A program made the translations under genes and the position numbers. A stretch of DNA of 64,000 bases from Nannobrachium achirus. Lineage: Eukaryota; Chordata; Actinopteri; Myctophiformes; Myctophidae. The first letter of the stretch is position 1; every line of letters starts with the position of its first letter. The notes beneath the pieces are model-generated. The model made no database searches. It saw only the letters and a list, made by a program, of their open reading frames with translations, and was not told the DNA's origin. Positions 1-9,208 of the stretch are shown one piece after another. Where the stretch lies: the NCBI GenBank assembly GCA_963921795.1, contig OY997640.1:12410489-12474488 (forward strand). Direction: 5' to 3'.

Positions 1-598
1 TGTAACGATACATTTTAACAACGATACGATACGCATCATGATACATGATTGACGATACGATGCATGGACGATATTGGTTCATTCATGGCGATACGATACG
101 ATTCAATTCAATGATTTCAAATCGATATAGTAACTATTTAGCAAAGAAATTAAATCTGTTTGAAACATGTCAATAGTGCATGTTTCTAAGGGAAACCTCT
201 ATTAGTATGGATATAAATAAGTAAACACTGATTCTCTAGCAAATACATGGACATTATATTTCAACACATATGGACAAACCCACACCTTGACATGAACTCA
301 GAGATTACACACATTTATCGATAGACCAAGAGTAGCTATATGGAATGGAATAGTAATTAAACCCCTCTTCTTCATTTTCCTTCTTAACATTGCTAAATGC
401 AAGGCACAAATACTTAATTTCCATACAATCAATTATTTGCACTGCAAAACGATTCGATACCGATTATCTGCAATTTAAATGATACCGATAAGATACAAAG
501 CCAAAACTGTACGATATATGCTTTTGCATATCGAAATAGTAGATCATTGCAAATTAAAATCGATTTTTCGATTCAGTTACTATATCGTTACACCCCTA
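1..598. mobile_element. hAT-like short DNA element, left tip outside window
   Basis: The window opens with TGTAACGATACATTTT and runs through many GATACGAT-type words. It closes near 560-598 with the inverted form, ending TATCGTTACACCCCTAG. The reverse complement of that end, CTAGGGGTGTAACGATA, continues the sequence at position 1, so the two tips form a terminal inverted repeat whose outermost left bases lie before the window. TAGGGGTGTAACGATA-type ends are known from non-autonomous hAT elements of fish. No coding capacity is seen. Class assignment is inference from the ends only. Confidence 0.5.
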
Positions 599-600
599 GT

Positions 601-1202
601 AATCGGGGGATATCTTTAGAAATAGTGTCAAATCCTGGAATAAATTCCTTACCAAAAAAATTCTTCACCAATATGTTTGTAAAGGTGTCTAGTAACACAT
701 CTCACAAAGACTGAAATTCAGTTTTTGAAAAAAATCACTCCCAAAAAATATGCTTTAAGTGGGATGTGAGGGGTCTAACTAGGTGTTTTTAATTATTCTG
801 AATCCATTGCAAGCATTTGTTTTGCACCAAAAACATTCCTTGGGCTAGAAATGGACCCCCATACCACTGTGAAAAGTGATGACTCATCACTAAACCATCA
901 TTTTATGGGCTGTTTGTAGCCCAATTAATGTTTTTTTGTGCAAAACAAATTATTGCAATGAATTCAGAATAATTAAAAACACCTAGTTAGACCCCTCACA
1001 TCCCACTTAAAGCACATTTTTTGGGAGTGATTTTTTCCCCTATAGTATAGTGTATAGTGAGTGAATGAGACCCAGAATTACCCTAGCTGTCAAAGATTTT
1101 CCTAGGGAAACTGAATTTCAATCTTTTTCTTTACAAACACATTGGTGAAGAAATGTTTTGGTAAGGAATTTATTCCAGTACTTTTTAAGATATCCCCCGA
1201 CT
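601..1202. repeat. Fold-back (long inverted repeat) element, about 600 bp
   Basis: Two arms read as reverse complements. The left arm starts TCGGGGGATATCTTTA and includes GGAATAAATTCCTTACCAAA. The right arm ends with the matching bases and TAAGATATCCCCCGA. The match runs on through TGGGATGTGAGGGGTCTAAC on the left and its complement near 985-1010. The arms span roughly 603-860 and 925-1200 with a short centre. There is no open reading frame. It resembles a palindromic MITE. The arms differ by scattered substitutions and small gaps, so it is not brand new. I could not define a target-site duplication. Confidence 0.7.
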
Positions 1203-2007
1203 ATAGTTCACAGTGTGCACTTGATAATAAAAGTCAAAAGTGATTTTCCTGTCAAATAATAAAGCTAGGTTTAGAGTGTTAAAAGTATTATCTGCCCTGC
1301 TCTTTTACAGCAACAGCCTCAATGATCTCTCCAGGAATCTTTAATAAGGGTTGGTACTGTATACAGTTTATCACTAATTATTCGAAAGTTGTGTTTTAAA
1401 CATGTTACATAAAAAGGTTCTTCTTAACAGATGGTTTGTGAATTCTAAACAAACAAAAACTACATGAATAATAATAATTATTATTATTATAATTAAAAGA
1501 ACAAAGGACTTAAAAAATAAAATAAAGATACACACGGCAAACTAAAACCAAAACCGAATACAGAGAACAGATGGTTCAAACAGTAAATCGGAGAGTAAAA
1601 AGAAAACCTGCACACACATTATGCTCCAGCATAATTTATCCGCCAACTTTTCAAGCCAATAAGGCTCTTCGTCAAGTCAAAAAATTATTTGGAAAACATT
1701 ACGTTTACACAGATCCAAGTATTTAACCCTAAAAAGACAAACAGCATACAAAGTATTTCCATTAGTTCATTGTCGAATGAGCTAACATGTATGTACCAGT
1801 AATACTCCCTAATCGGGAGATAAGCGACCGTTGGTCGCTTATCTCCACAAATAGGCCAAAAGTTTGTTTTACCAATTATCAAGACATACGGGCAGTTGAC
1901 AGTTTGCCATGGTTACTCATTGAAGTTGAATCTCCATGGAGACATAAGTTGCTCATACCATAGCAACCATGTTTTTTACAGGGCCTGGGATTGATGACAT
2001 CAGAAAT
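1203..2007. other. AT-rich non-coding stretch
   Basis: No gene is seen. The stretch holds a short AATAAT/ATTATT run near 1468-1492 and the perfect hairpin listed separately. Short open frames here lack any recognisable protein character. Confidence 0.5.
1816..1846. repeat. Perfect 14-bp hairpin with 3-nt loop
   Basis: GGAGATAAGCGACC is followed by GTT and then the exact reverse complement GGTCGCTTATCTCC. The stem has no mismatch. It is followed by ACAAATAGG, with no U-run as in a bacterial terminator. It may be the core of a decayed palindromic element. Confidence 0.75.
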
Positions 2008-2780
2008 CTCCATATATGGGCATGAAAGGGATTTTGTTTCTGGAAATATGTCTGTGGGGTGCCACATTTGGAATAAAACACTTACATCACACATCTGGAT
2101 ATCCATACAGCCCATCTAGTTTGCCTGTGTCCATTTATGCCCATATATCTGATGACATTGGGACACTGATCTCCATATATGGGCATAAAACTTATGTTAA
2201 TTAGTAAAGCCTGGGGATCTCCATATATGGGCATGAGGGGTACCCTAAAAGGGCATCATCTGGGAATAGCAAATATAGTTATCCTAGAAAGTGAAAATCT
2301 TACATCAAAGGCCATAACTACCTACCTACCACCATACTGCATTCCTCATTAAACTACCTACCAGTAAGATGCCTATAGGGAGAAAAGCAAAGGGCGAGGT
2401 TGCACCATTTCTTGGTCTTCTGGCCAGTGATGTATATCGGACCATTTAACCATATATGGAGACATCTGGTACCCAAAGATATTCACAGATATGGGCTTAA
2501 TATTGATGACATAAGGGATCTCCATATATGGGCGTAAAAGGGATTTGGTTCCCCTGGCATCACAGGGATCTCCATATATGGGCATAAAATGGATTTGGTT
2601 ACCCTGGCAACACGGGGATCTCCATATCTCCATATATGGGCATAAAAGGGATTTGGTTCCCCTGGCATCACAGGGATCTCCATATATGGGCATAAAAGGG
2701 ATTTGGTTCCCCTGACATTACAGTGATGTCAGTGGCTGGTTCTACAGAGGGGATCTCCATTTATGGGCATAAAAGGGAAT
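2008..2780. repeat. Degenerate minisatellite, core ATCTCCATATATGGGCAT
   Basis: The core ATCTCCATATATGGGCAT recurs at least eight times, for example near 2007, 2170, 2217, 2518, 2567, 2630, 2677 and 2753. It is usually followed by AAAAGGGATTTGGTTCCCCT. Between about 2518 and 2740 the copies are regularly spaced at roughly 50-60 bp; elsewhere they are scattered. The centre CCATATATGG is itself palindromic and resembles a CArG box, CC(A/T)6GG. Open frames here are translations of the repeat, not genes. Confidence 0.75.
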
Positions 2781-3028
2781 GTATGTATGATGATGTCAGA
2801 TATCATAGACGTCATAGGACTTTCACATAACGAATAACTGAGTAAGCATGTAAACCCGTAAAATCTATATTTGGGCATGGCTGATTTATGACCTCATCAT
2901 GATGACACGAGCAAACACAGCTGAATTGTATAAATGATCAGTGCAGAAACCAACAGAAGTATTTGACCAAGACTCTTCGATTTAAACATCAACAAAGGTG
3001 TGACGTTTGTTGATGGTCACAAAGGTGT

Positions 3029-3073
3029 GACGGACGGACGGACGGACGGACGGACGGACGGACGGACGGACGG
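3029..3073. repeat. (GACG)n microsatellite
   Basis: Eleven uninterrupted GACG/ACGG tetramers, then CCGGTGG. Confidence 0.95.
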
Positions 3074-3358
3074 CCGGTGGAGGTTTTCATAGTAAACTGC
3101 TCCCTGACGGTCGCAATAAGCAACAATTTAAGAATGTGTGGTCATTGATTGCAGAAGTGACAGATTTACTATTCAGTCCTACAAAATCCAACCTTTTCAG
3201 AACAGAAAGAAACAACACTTGACTTCAACCTATTTTCAGCATCACATGCTGGTGTCCTTTCTTTCCCCCTAAAAATGAAACAAAGGACATATAGTGTCAC
3301 AGTTTCTCTTTCTAAATGAGACCCTAATGATGTTGACATCATGTAAGACACATTGAAG

Positions 3359-3681
3359 TCCCTTAAAGGGCAAGTTCACCTCTGGGACAACCAGATCTTA
3401 TTTTATTGTTGTTTGGGACAAGATCAACACAATCCTGAATTTTTGTTTGTGTTCAATCTGTGTTTTGAGATATTGTAGTATTTAAGCATGAATGATGATG
3501 CATTTTGCATCATATGACGCATCATGCAGCATCATATGATGCAAAATGCATCATCGTTCATGCTGAAATATCTCAAAACACAGATTGAACACAAAAAATA
3601 ACTCAGGATTGTGTTGATCTTGTCCCAAACAAGAATACAATAAGATCTGGTTGTCTCAGAGGTGAACTTGTCCTTTAAGGA
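3359..3681. repeat. Palindromic MITE-like element, about 320 bp
   Basis: The left arm begins TCCCTTAAAGGGCAAGTTCA and the right arm ends in its near complement, TGAACTTGTCCTTTAAGGA. The arms stay complementary through GGGACAAGATCAACACAATC and AATCTGTGTTTTGAGATAT to a centre of ATCATATGATGC words near 3520. It is almost a full-length palindrome without coding capacity. It ends about 50 bp before the inverted FECH fragment. Confidence 0.8.
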
Positions 3682-3732
3682 CCAACAGTCCAACAGTTCA
3701 GAAACCAAACCTTGTCACTCATCCAGACCTGT

Positions 3733-4112
3733 GACTGTCGTCTCAGAGAAGATTTCAAACACACACTTCTGTTACCGAACAGGATACGCAGAGCATGTCG
3801 GCTGCTTCCCAGGAGGACTGCCGTGGCGGTACAGATCCCTCTCTGAAGATGCATTGTGTCACAAAGAGAACATCAACGTCACTGAAAAATATGTGGTGTT
3901 CACAGTGGAAAAATACCAAGTCCTGACAGAAGCACAAGTAGTAAGGGCACTGCAGAAACACTTGAGCATGTGGGTATGTAAGGCCAAATACCCTGGTTAG
4001 TACAGAGGGTGCAGATCTCTAGTTTAGAGTGTGCATGTGTCATTATGAGTCAGGCATATCCATATATGGAGTACTAATAGCAGTCATGCCCAAAATTGAC
4101 TTAAGTCAGTTA
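3733..4112 (-). pseudogene. Inverted fragment of the FECH 5' end (left arm)
   Basis: On the - strand this segment repeats 4356-4738, the start of the FECH copy. It contains an ATG followed by an open 41-codon frame that begins [18 protein letters not shown] and ends SLRRQS. The downstream copy begins [18 protein letters not shown]. Homology stops just after the presequence, so only the 5' untranslated part and the mitochondrial targeting region were copied. With the right arm it forms an inverted repeat of about 380 bp per arm around a spacer of about 240 bp. The two copies differ at scattered bases. It cannot encode ferrochelatase. Read through, it would give RNA complementary to the FECH 5' end. 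Confidence 0.8.
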
Positions 4113-4355
4113 GCACCATTTATGGAGTTCCGTGGCAGACTCATAGTCATAACCATAAAATGCTTACAGAATAAAAGGCATTGCACTATTGATTTATTTA
4201 TTCTTTCAATGATTCTGTTTTTGATGTTCTATTATACCCATGTTTACGTTCCATATGTTCTGCCCCTGTAAGCTTGCATAAGAAACCCTGTGTAATTAAC
4301 AGATGGCCATGATGACACGCGATGACACAGCATTAAAGGAAGGAATGAGGAACAT
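4113..4355. other. Spacer between the two FECH inverted arms
   Basis: This is the unique centre of the inverted repeat. It contains TATTGATTTATTTATTCTTT. No gene or known repeat is recognised. Confidence 0.5.
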
Positions 4356-4738
4356 TAACTGACTCTCTTAAGTCAATTTTGGGCATGACTGCTATTAGTA
4401 CTCCATATATGGATATGCCTGACTCATAATGACACCTGCACACTCTAAACTAGAGATCTGCACCCTCTGTACTAACCAGGGTATTTGGCCTTACATACCC
4501 ACATGCTCAAGTGTTTCTGCAGTGCCCTTACTACTTGTGCTTCTGTCAGGACTTGGTATTTTTCACTGTGAACACCACATATTTTTCAGTGACGTTGATA
4601 TTCTCTCTGTGACACAATGCATCTTCAGAGTGGGATCTGTACCGCCACGGCAGTCCTCCTGGGAAGCAGCCCACACAGACGGCTTATCCTGTTCGGTAAC
4701 AGAAGTGTGTGTTTGAAATCTTCTCTGAGACGACAGTC
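4356..4738 (+). repeat. Right arm of inverted repeat: FECH 5' region
   Basis: This is the reverse-complement partner of 3733-4112. It covers the sequence upstream of the FECH start at 4617 and the first 41 codons. The arm ends inside codons for RRQS. Confidence 0.85.
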
Positions 4739-5983
4739 CACAGAAGCAGCTGGTGCTGCTGCCTCACCCCAGCCTGTTCCTCCAGAAACAGAGGGAAACA
4801 GGAGACCTAAGACGGGGATTTTGATGCTAAACATGGGGGGGCCAGAGAAGCTGGAAGACGTCCACGACTTCCTGCTACGGCTCTTCACGGACACGGACCT
4901 GATGAAGCTTCCCGTACAGAGCAGGCTGGGCCCGTTCATTGCCAGACGGCGCACACCTAAGATCCAGGAACGGTACCGCAAGATCGGAGGAGGGTCGCCC
5001 ATCAAACACTGGACCTCGACGCAGGCGGAAGGCATGGTCAGGCTCCTGGACGAGACGTCTCCGGAAACGGCCCCTCACAGGTACTACATCGGTTTCCGCT
5101 ATGCCCACCCTCTGACGGAGGAGGCCATAGAGGCGATGGAGAATGATGGAGTGGAGCAGGCGGTGGCCTTCACACAGTACCCGCAGTACAGCTGCTCCAC
5201 CACGGGCAGTAGCCTGAACGCCATCTATCGTCACTACCGCAAGAGAGGCGTCGGGCCGAAGATGAGCTGAGTGTCATCGACCGCTGGCCCACTCACCCCT
5301 TACTGGTGGAGTGCTTCGCGGAGCACGTCCGCAACGAGCTGCTGAAGTTCCCAGAGGAGAAGCGGGACGACGTGGTCATCCTGTTCTTGGCGCATTCCCT
5401 GCCCATGGCCGTGGTGAACAGAGGCGACCCCTACCCGCAGGAAGTACAAGCCACGGTGCAGGCGGTCATGGAGAGGCTGGGGCTCTGCAACCCCTACCGG
5501 CTGGCCTGGCAGTCCCGGTTCGGCCCCATGGCGTGGCTCGGGCCGCAGACGGATGACGCGATCAGGGCCCTCTGCGAGCGCGGGAGGAGGAACATTCTTC
5601 TGGTGCCGATCACCTTCACGTCGGACCACATAGAGACGCTGTACGAGCTTGACATAAAGTACGGCCGGCTGCTGGGAGAAGAGTGCGGGGCAGAGAGCAT
5701 CCGCAGAGCAGAGTCGCTGAACGGAAACCCACTCTTCGCGAAGGCCTTGGCAGATCTGGTCCGGGCTCACCTGGCGGCTAACGAGCCTTGCTCTCGTCAG
5801 ATGACCCTGTGTTGTCCGCTCTGCACCAACCCTACCTGTGGAGAGGCCAAGGCTTTCTTCACCGGCCTGAAGCTCCAGCACACACACACTGAGGATGGGA
5901 ACTTTATTATCAATGTTTACAGGTGGAGTGTTGAGCGGTTGAAAGCGGTTAAGCGTGGCGTGACCTCATATTTATCCAAATGA
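4617..5983 (+). pseudogene. FECH: Intronless ferrochelatase (FECH) copy with one frameshift
   Basis: Ferrochelatase inserts Fe(II) into protoporphyrin IX, the last step of haem synthesis, on the inner mitochondrial membrane. The + strand reads as FECH from an Arg/Ser-rich presequence ([18 protein letters not shown]) through [51 protein letters not shown], then [57 protein letters not shown] and CPLCTNPTC. Active-site residues (Arg-Tyr of GFRY, His of AHSLPM, the FTSDHIETL loop) and all four [2Fe-2S] cysteines are present. The usual SAHSLPM serine is Leu. One base is missing near 5264-5268, after PKM, so the first frame stops at 5270 and the rest continues in another frame to 5983. The C-terminus runs about 34 residues past the usual end. 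No introns are seen, though vertebrate FECH is multi-exonic, which suggests a retrocopy. No clear poly(A) tail remains. The frameshift could also be a sequencing error. Confidence 0.85.
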
Positions 5984-6028
5984 ACTTTGCCGTACACATG
6001 AGCCTTCTTTGAGGCACAGAAATACTTG

Positions 6029-6073
6029 AATAAAAGTTAATGAACCCGCCTCTCACCAGTGTCCAAGAATAAA
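6029..6073 (+). other. Two AATAAA polyadenylation signals behind FECH
   Basis: AATAAA occurs at 6029-6034 and 6068-6073, some 46 and 85 bp after the stop codon. They fit a retained 3' end of the parental transcript. Confidence 0.5.
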
Positions 6074-6290
6074 GCTGTCTTGTAGTTTGGTCTCTTTATC
6101 AGCTATAGTGCAGGTACATATTTTATATTTTGTTCATTTTAAAAGGCTTTAAAATTGAAATGTAGAATGCAAAGCAATCGTATCCCCTTAACTACTTGTT
6201 TTTTATTATTCATGTCCGGATTATAGACCGTATATATTTGCATTAAATATATAATACATATAAGTTAATACGTAATATATGTTATAATTT
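6074..6290. other. Junction between FECH and the zinc-finger array
   Basis: AT-rich DNA without gene or recognised repeat. Homology to the array begins at about 6287 (ATTTCGCCCCC), so the left edge of the duplicated block lies there. Confidence 0.5.
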
Positions 6291-6303
6291 CGCCCCCTGG
6301 TGG
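6291..6303 (-). promoter_or_regulatory. CTCF-type motif, left edge of array
   Basis: CGCCCCCTGGTGG equals the reverse complement of the vertebrate CTCF core CCACCAGGGGGCG. Here it stands at the left border of unit 1 with no zinc-finger exon 1 beside it, so it is an orphan of a unit whose remainder is missing. Confidence 0.6.
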
Positions 6304-7048
6304 AATAATAAGGTGTGTAACTGAAGATAGAGCCTAGTAGCTGTGGAAAGACAGTCTGTCCTTGTGTGTTTGGGTTCCGTGTCCTGCTGCAAGTGTAAAA
6401 AGATGTGGAGATTTGCAGTGATAACACTATCCTTTTATCTTGGAATGGAGAAACACCCCCTTGTCCATCTCTGATTCTCCTCCCATTCTTCCAGTTCACT
6501 GCAGTCAGGTCAGGGTTTCACTGTATTCAATGTATTTTTTGTGTAACCTATTGCTGCATACCTACAGCCTCTTTTTTATTTTCTTTGCCAAAGAAAGCAA
6601 AGCAAACCCATGACATTTTTCACTCACTACCTGTTATGTTGCAAAAGTGAATTCTGATTCTGTTAAAAGTTCATTTTGAGGTTTCGCTATTGATCAAGTT
6701 CTTTGTGGAATTTGAATGAGTAGGCCTAACACATTTTACTTTTCTGAAAGACCTTTTTTTCTATTTTTACATGGACCATTAGGCCTACAATGAAACCCCT
6801 TTTCACTTTTGAAAACACGCTGAAAGTATGATTATATCAGCACTGCACACAGGGAGTGTTTACTAATGAATGACATTGTCTCTGTGTTTTATTTTAATTT
6901 TAGATCTTAATGTTACAGCACGTGAATGAGTTTACATTTTCAACAACTAAACGTTTCATTTATAATACCCAGTGCAACTTTGTGCAGATGTTAATCTGCA
7001 TACGATACTATTAGCAGGTATAGCCTATCTCAGATATACTGTATGTTT

Positions 7049-7049
<1 letters not shown>

Positions 7050-7082
<33 letters not shown>
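7050..7082. repeat. (GATA)n microsatellite, unit 1
   Basis: TAGA/GATA tetramers. The same position carries GATA tracts of other lengths in units 2 (14040-14058), 3 (22340-22382) and 4 (33460-33506); the tract is absent in unit 5. Confidence 0.9.
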
Positions 7083-7091
7083 CCAGTAGAA

Positions 7092-7270
7092 TGGCTGCTC
7101 ACGGCTCCTAGTTAAATGAATGGTAAATGTACGCTTTCCATTCATCCATTCACTCACACATTCATACACAGATGGTGTAGGAAACCATGAAAGGCACCAA
7201 CCATGCAAGGCAACAACCTGCTTGGCAACCGCAGCCCTGAGCCACTGCAGGCCATAGCTGTTGCAGGAGG
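7092..7270. repeat. Fish dispersed repeat (ATTCACCCATTCACTCACAC type)
   Basis: The block GGTAAATGGTGCATTTATA ... CTTTACAATGATTGTGCTTT ... ATTCACTCACACATTCATAC ... CATGCAAGGCACCAACC is shared by all units (about 14085, 22425, 33540, 41820). It is a familiar interspersed teleost sequence, shortened in unit 1. A related piece lies at 60765-60845. No coding capacity. Confidence 0.5.
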
Positions 7271-7561
7271 AAAAATGTCACGTATGTGCAAAATAAAATA
7301 AACAGTGAGTCAGTGACCAAAAAACAGAGATGGACCAGGGACCCTCACTACAGATTCAACTTTTTCATAGATTTCATAGATGGCTTCATAGACTTGTTTG
7401 ACAGCACTATCATCGGTGTTGGATTGATTGTATTTTCAGACCACTTAACAATCATGTATTTTATTCAGTCACATTTATATAGTCAGATTAAATATGTGAT
7501 TGCCTGTTTGCTGTTTTAAAATATGACCAGACACTGATGCTTTTTAGTTTTTTCCTTTTCT

Positions 7562-7568
7562 TTTTATT
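7562..7568 (-). other. Polyadenylation signal of zinc-finger gene 1
   Basis: TTTATT on the + strand is AATAAA on the - strand, about 300 bp after the stop codon. The same TATTTATCGTGAACACC context occurs behind the fingers of every gene in the array. Confidence 0.5.
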
Positions 7569-7871
7569 TATCGTGAACACCTTACAATGTAGTCACAATA
7601 AAACAATTGTAAAAATACAAAATAACATGAGCTTGAGGGAATAATACAAGATAATACAAATAAAACAGTTGATGTGTCCATCGTGTTGAATCGAAAAGAT
7701 CCATACAAAATATAACGCAAAAATCCCTAAACAAGTAACGCATAGTGTAAATTGTATTCAATCATGTTGTCAGATTGTGTGATTCCACTGTTTTAGTATC
7801 CTTGTCATTGTCATCCTGGTTTATACCTGAATTATCACAAATCTGTATGTCTGTGTGTGTGTGTGACTACT

Positions 7872-9208
7872 TTAATGTAAAGGCTGTCCCTCTGTATGAG
7901 TCACCATGTGTATTTTTAGATTACTTTTGTTATTAAAGCCTTTACCACAGACCGTACAAGAAAAAGGCTTTTGGCCTGTATGAGTCATTAGGTGTTTTTT
8001 TAGACTACCTGTTTCAGCAAAGCTTTTACCACAAAATGTACAAGAAAAGGGCTTTTCGCCTGTATGAGACCTCATGTGTTTTTTAATTGTACTTTTTTTA
8101 GCAAAGCCTTTACCACAAAATGTACAAGAAAAGGGCTTTTCGCCTGTATGAGACCTCAGGTGTGTTTTTAGATTACCCTTTTGAGAAAAGCCTTTACCAC
8201 AGACTGTACAAGAAAAAGGCTTTTGGCCTGTATGAGTAATCAGGTGTGTTTTTAGACTACCTGTTTCAGCAAAACCTTTACCACAAAGTGTACAAGAAAA
8301 GGGCTTTTCGCCTGTATGAGTCCTCATGTGTTTTTTTATTTTACTCTTTTCAGCAAAGCCTTTACCACAGACTGTACAAGAAAAGGGCTTTTCGCCTGTA
8401 TGAAACCTCATGTGTGTTTTTATTGTACCCTTTTGAGAAAAGCCTTTACCACAGACTGTACAAGAAAAGGGCTTTTCCCCTGTATGTGTCCTCATGTGTG
8501 TTTTTACATGACTTGTGCTAATAAAGCCTTTACCACAGACTGTACAAGAAAAAGGCTTTTCTCCTGTATGAAACCTCATGTGTGTTTTTATTGTACCCTT
8601 TTGAGAAAAGCCTTTACCACAGACTGTACAAGAAAAGGGCTTTTCCCCTGTATGTGTCCTCATGTGTGTTTGTAGATGTTCCTTTTGATTAAACATTTTG
8701 CCACACTCTGTACAACTGAAGCTTTTCTTCCCTGTTTGACTCCTCGTGGAGTGAGCTTCTTTTGATGATGTCAGATCCTGGGACAGCCTGCGCTGTCCTC
8801 CCACATTTGGTGTCTTGTGTGGTTTCAGTGTGTTTAAAGCTGACTGATCTCCCCTAGTCTCATCCCAGTCATCACTGTCTTCAGTGTCAGATTCAGAACA
8901 GTGTGAAGAGAGCAGCTGGTCATCACTAGTTGGTTGTGATGTTCCACAGTCCTCTACATCAGCTTGTGTTTGCATGCGTTCAGCTGAGGTGCTGGCTACA
9001 GGTTCTGTCTGTCTGTGTTCATCAGCATCTTCACTTTTCACCACTAGTAATGTCAATGTTGTTGACCCACCAGCCTCTTCTGGTCTTTCAATTAGCTCCT
9101 CCTGTTCCTCTTTAATCTGTGGAGGTTGTTGTTCCTCCTGGACCAGACTGGAGCTCCACTCCTCTTCAGGTGAAACCTCCTCTTTACACGCAGGAATGAG
9201 CAGGAAAT
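7872..9208 (-). CDS. Exon 3 of gene 1: acidic linker and 10 C2H2 fingers
   Basis: The exon opens [20 protein letters not shown] after the CCTAG acceptor. It continues with [20 protein letters not shown] and an acidic stretch [20 protein letters not shown]. Ten fingers follow with C-X2-C-X12-H-X3-H spacing and mostly TGEKPFSC linkers. Helix residues -1,2,3,6 are QEHT, QGTT, SSHT, QGTT, ESKK, EGST, QGNT, KSTK, EGSK and NSNI. The last finger is followed by the family tail HTEGQPLH and a stop. Fingers 2 and 4 have identical helices, a sign of recent internal duplication. Confidence 0.92.

Noticed and set aside
1816-1846. Bacterial-type terminator
   Set aside because: No T-run follows and the context is vertebrate.
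2373-2693. Two overlapping - strand frames with repeated PYMEI
   Set aside because: They are the minisatellite read in frame; no other protein character.
5300-5887. 195-codon - strand frame
   Set aside because: Antisense of the GC-rich FECH copy.
8246-8675. Open + strand frames across the fingers of gene 1 (and similar at 17658, 24609, 36358)
   Set aside because: They are antisense shadows of the repeated finger codons, with repeating nonsense such as KAFTTDCTRKGLF.
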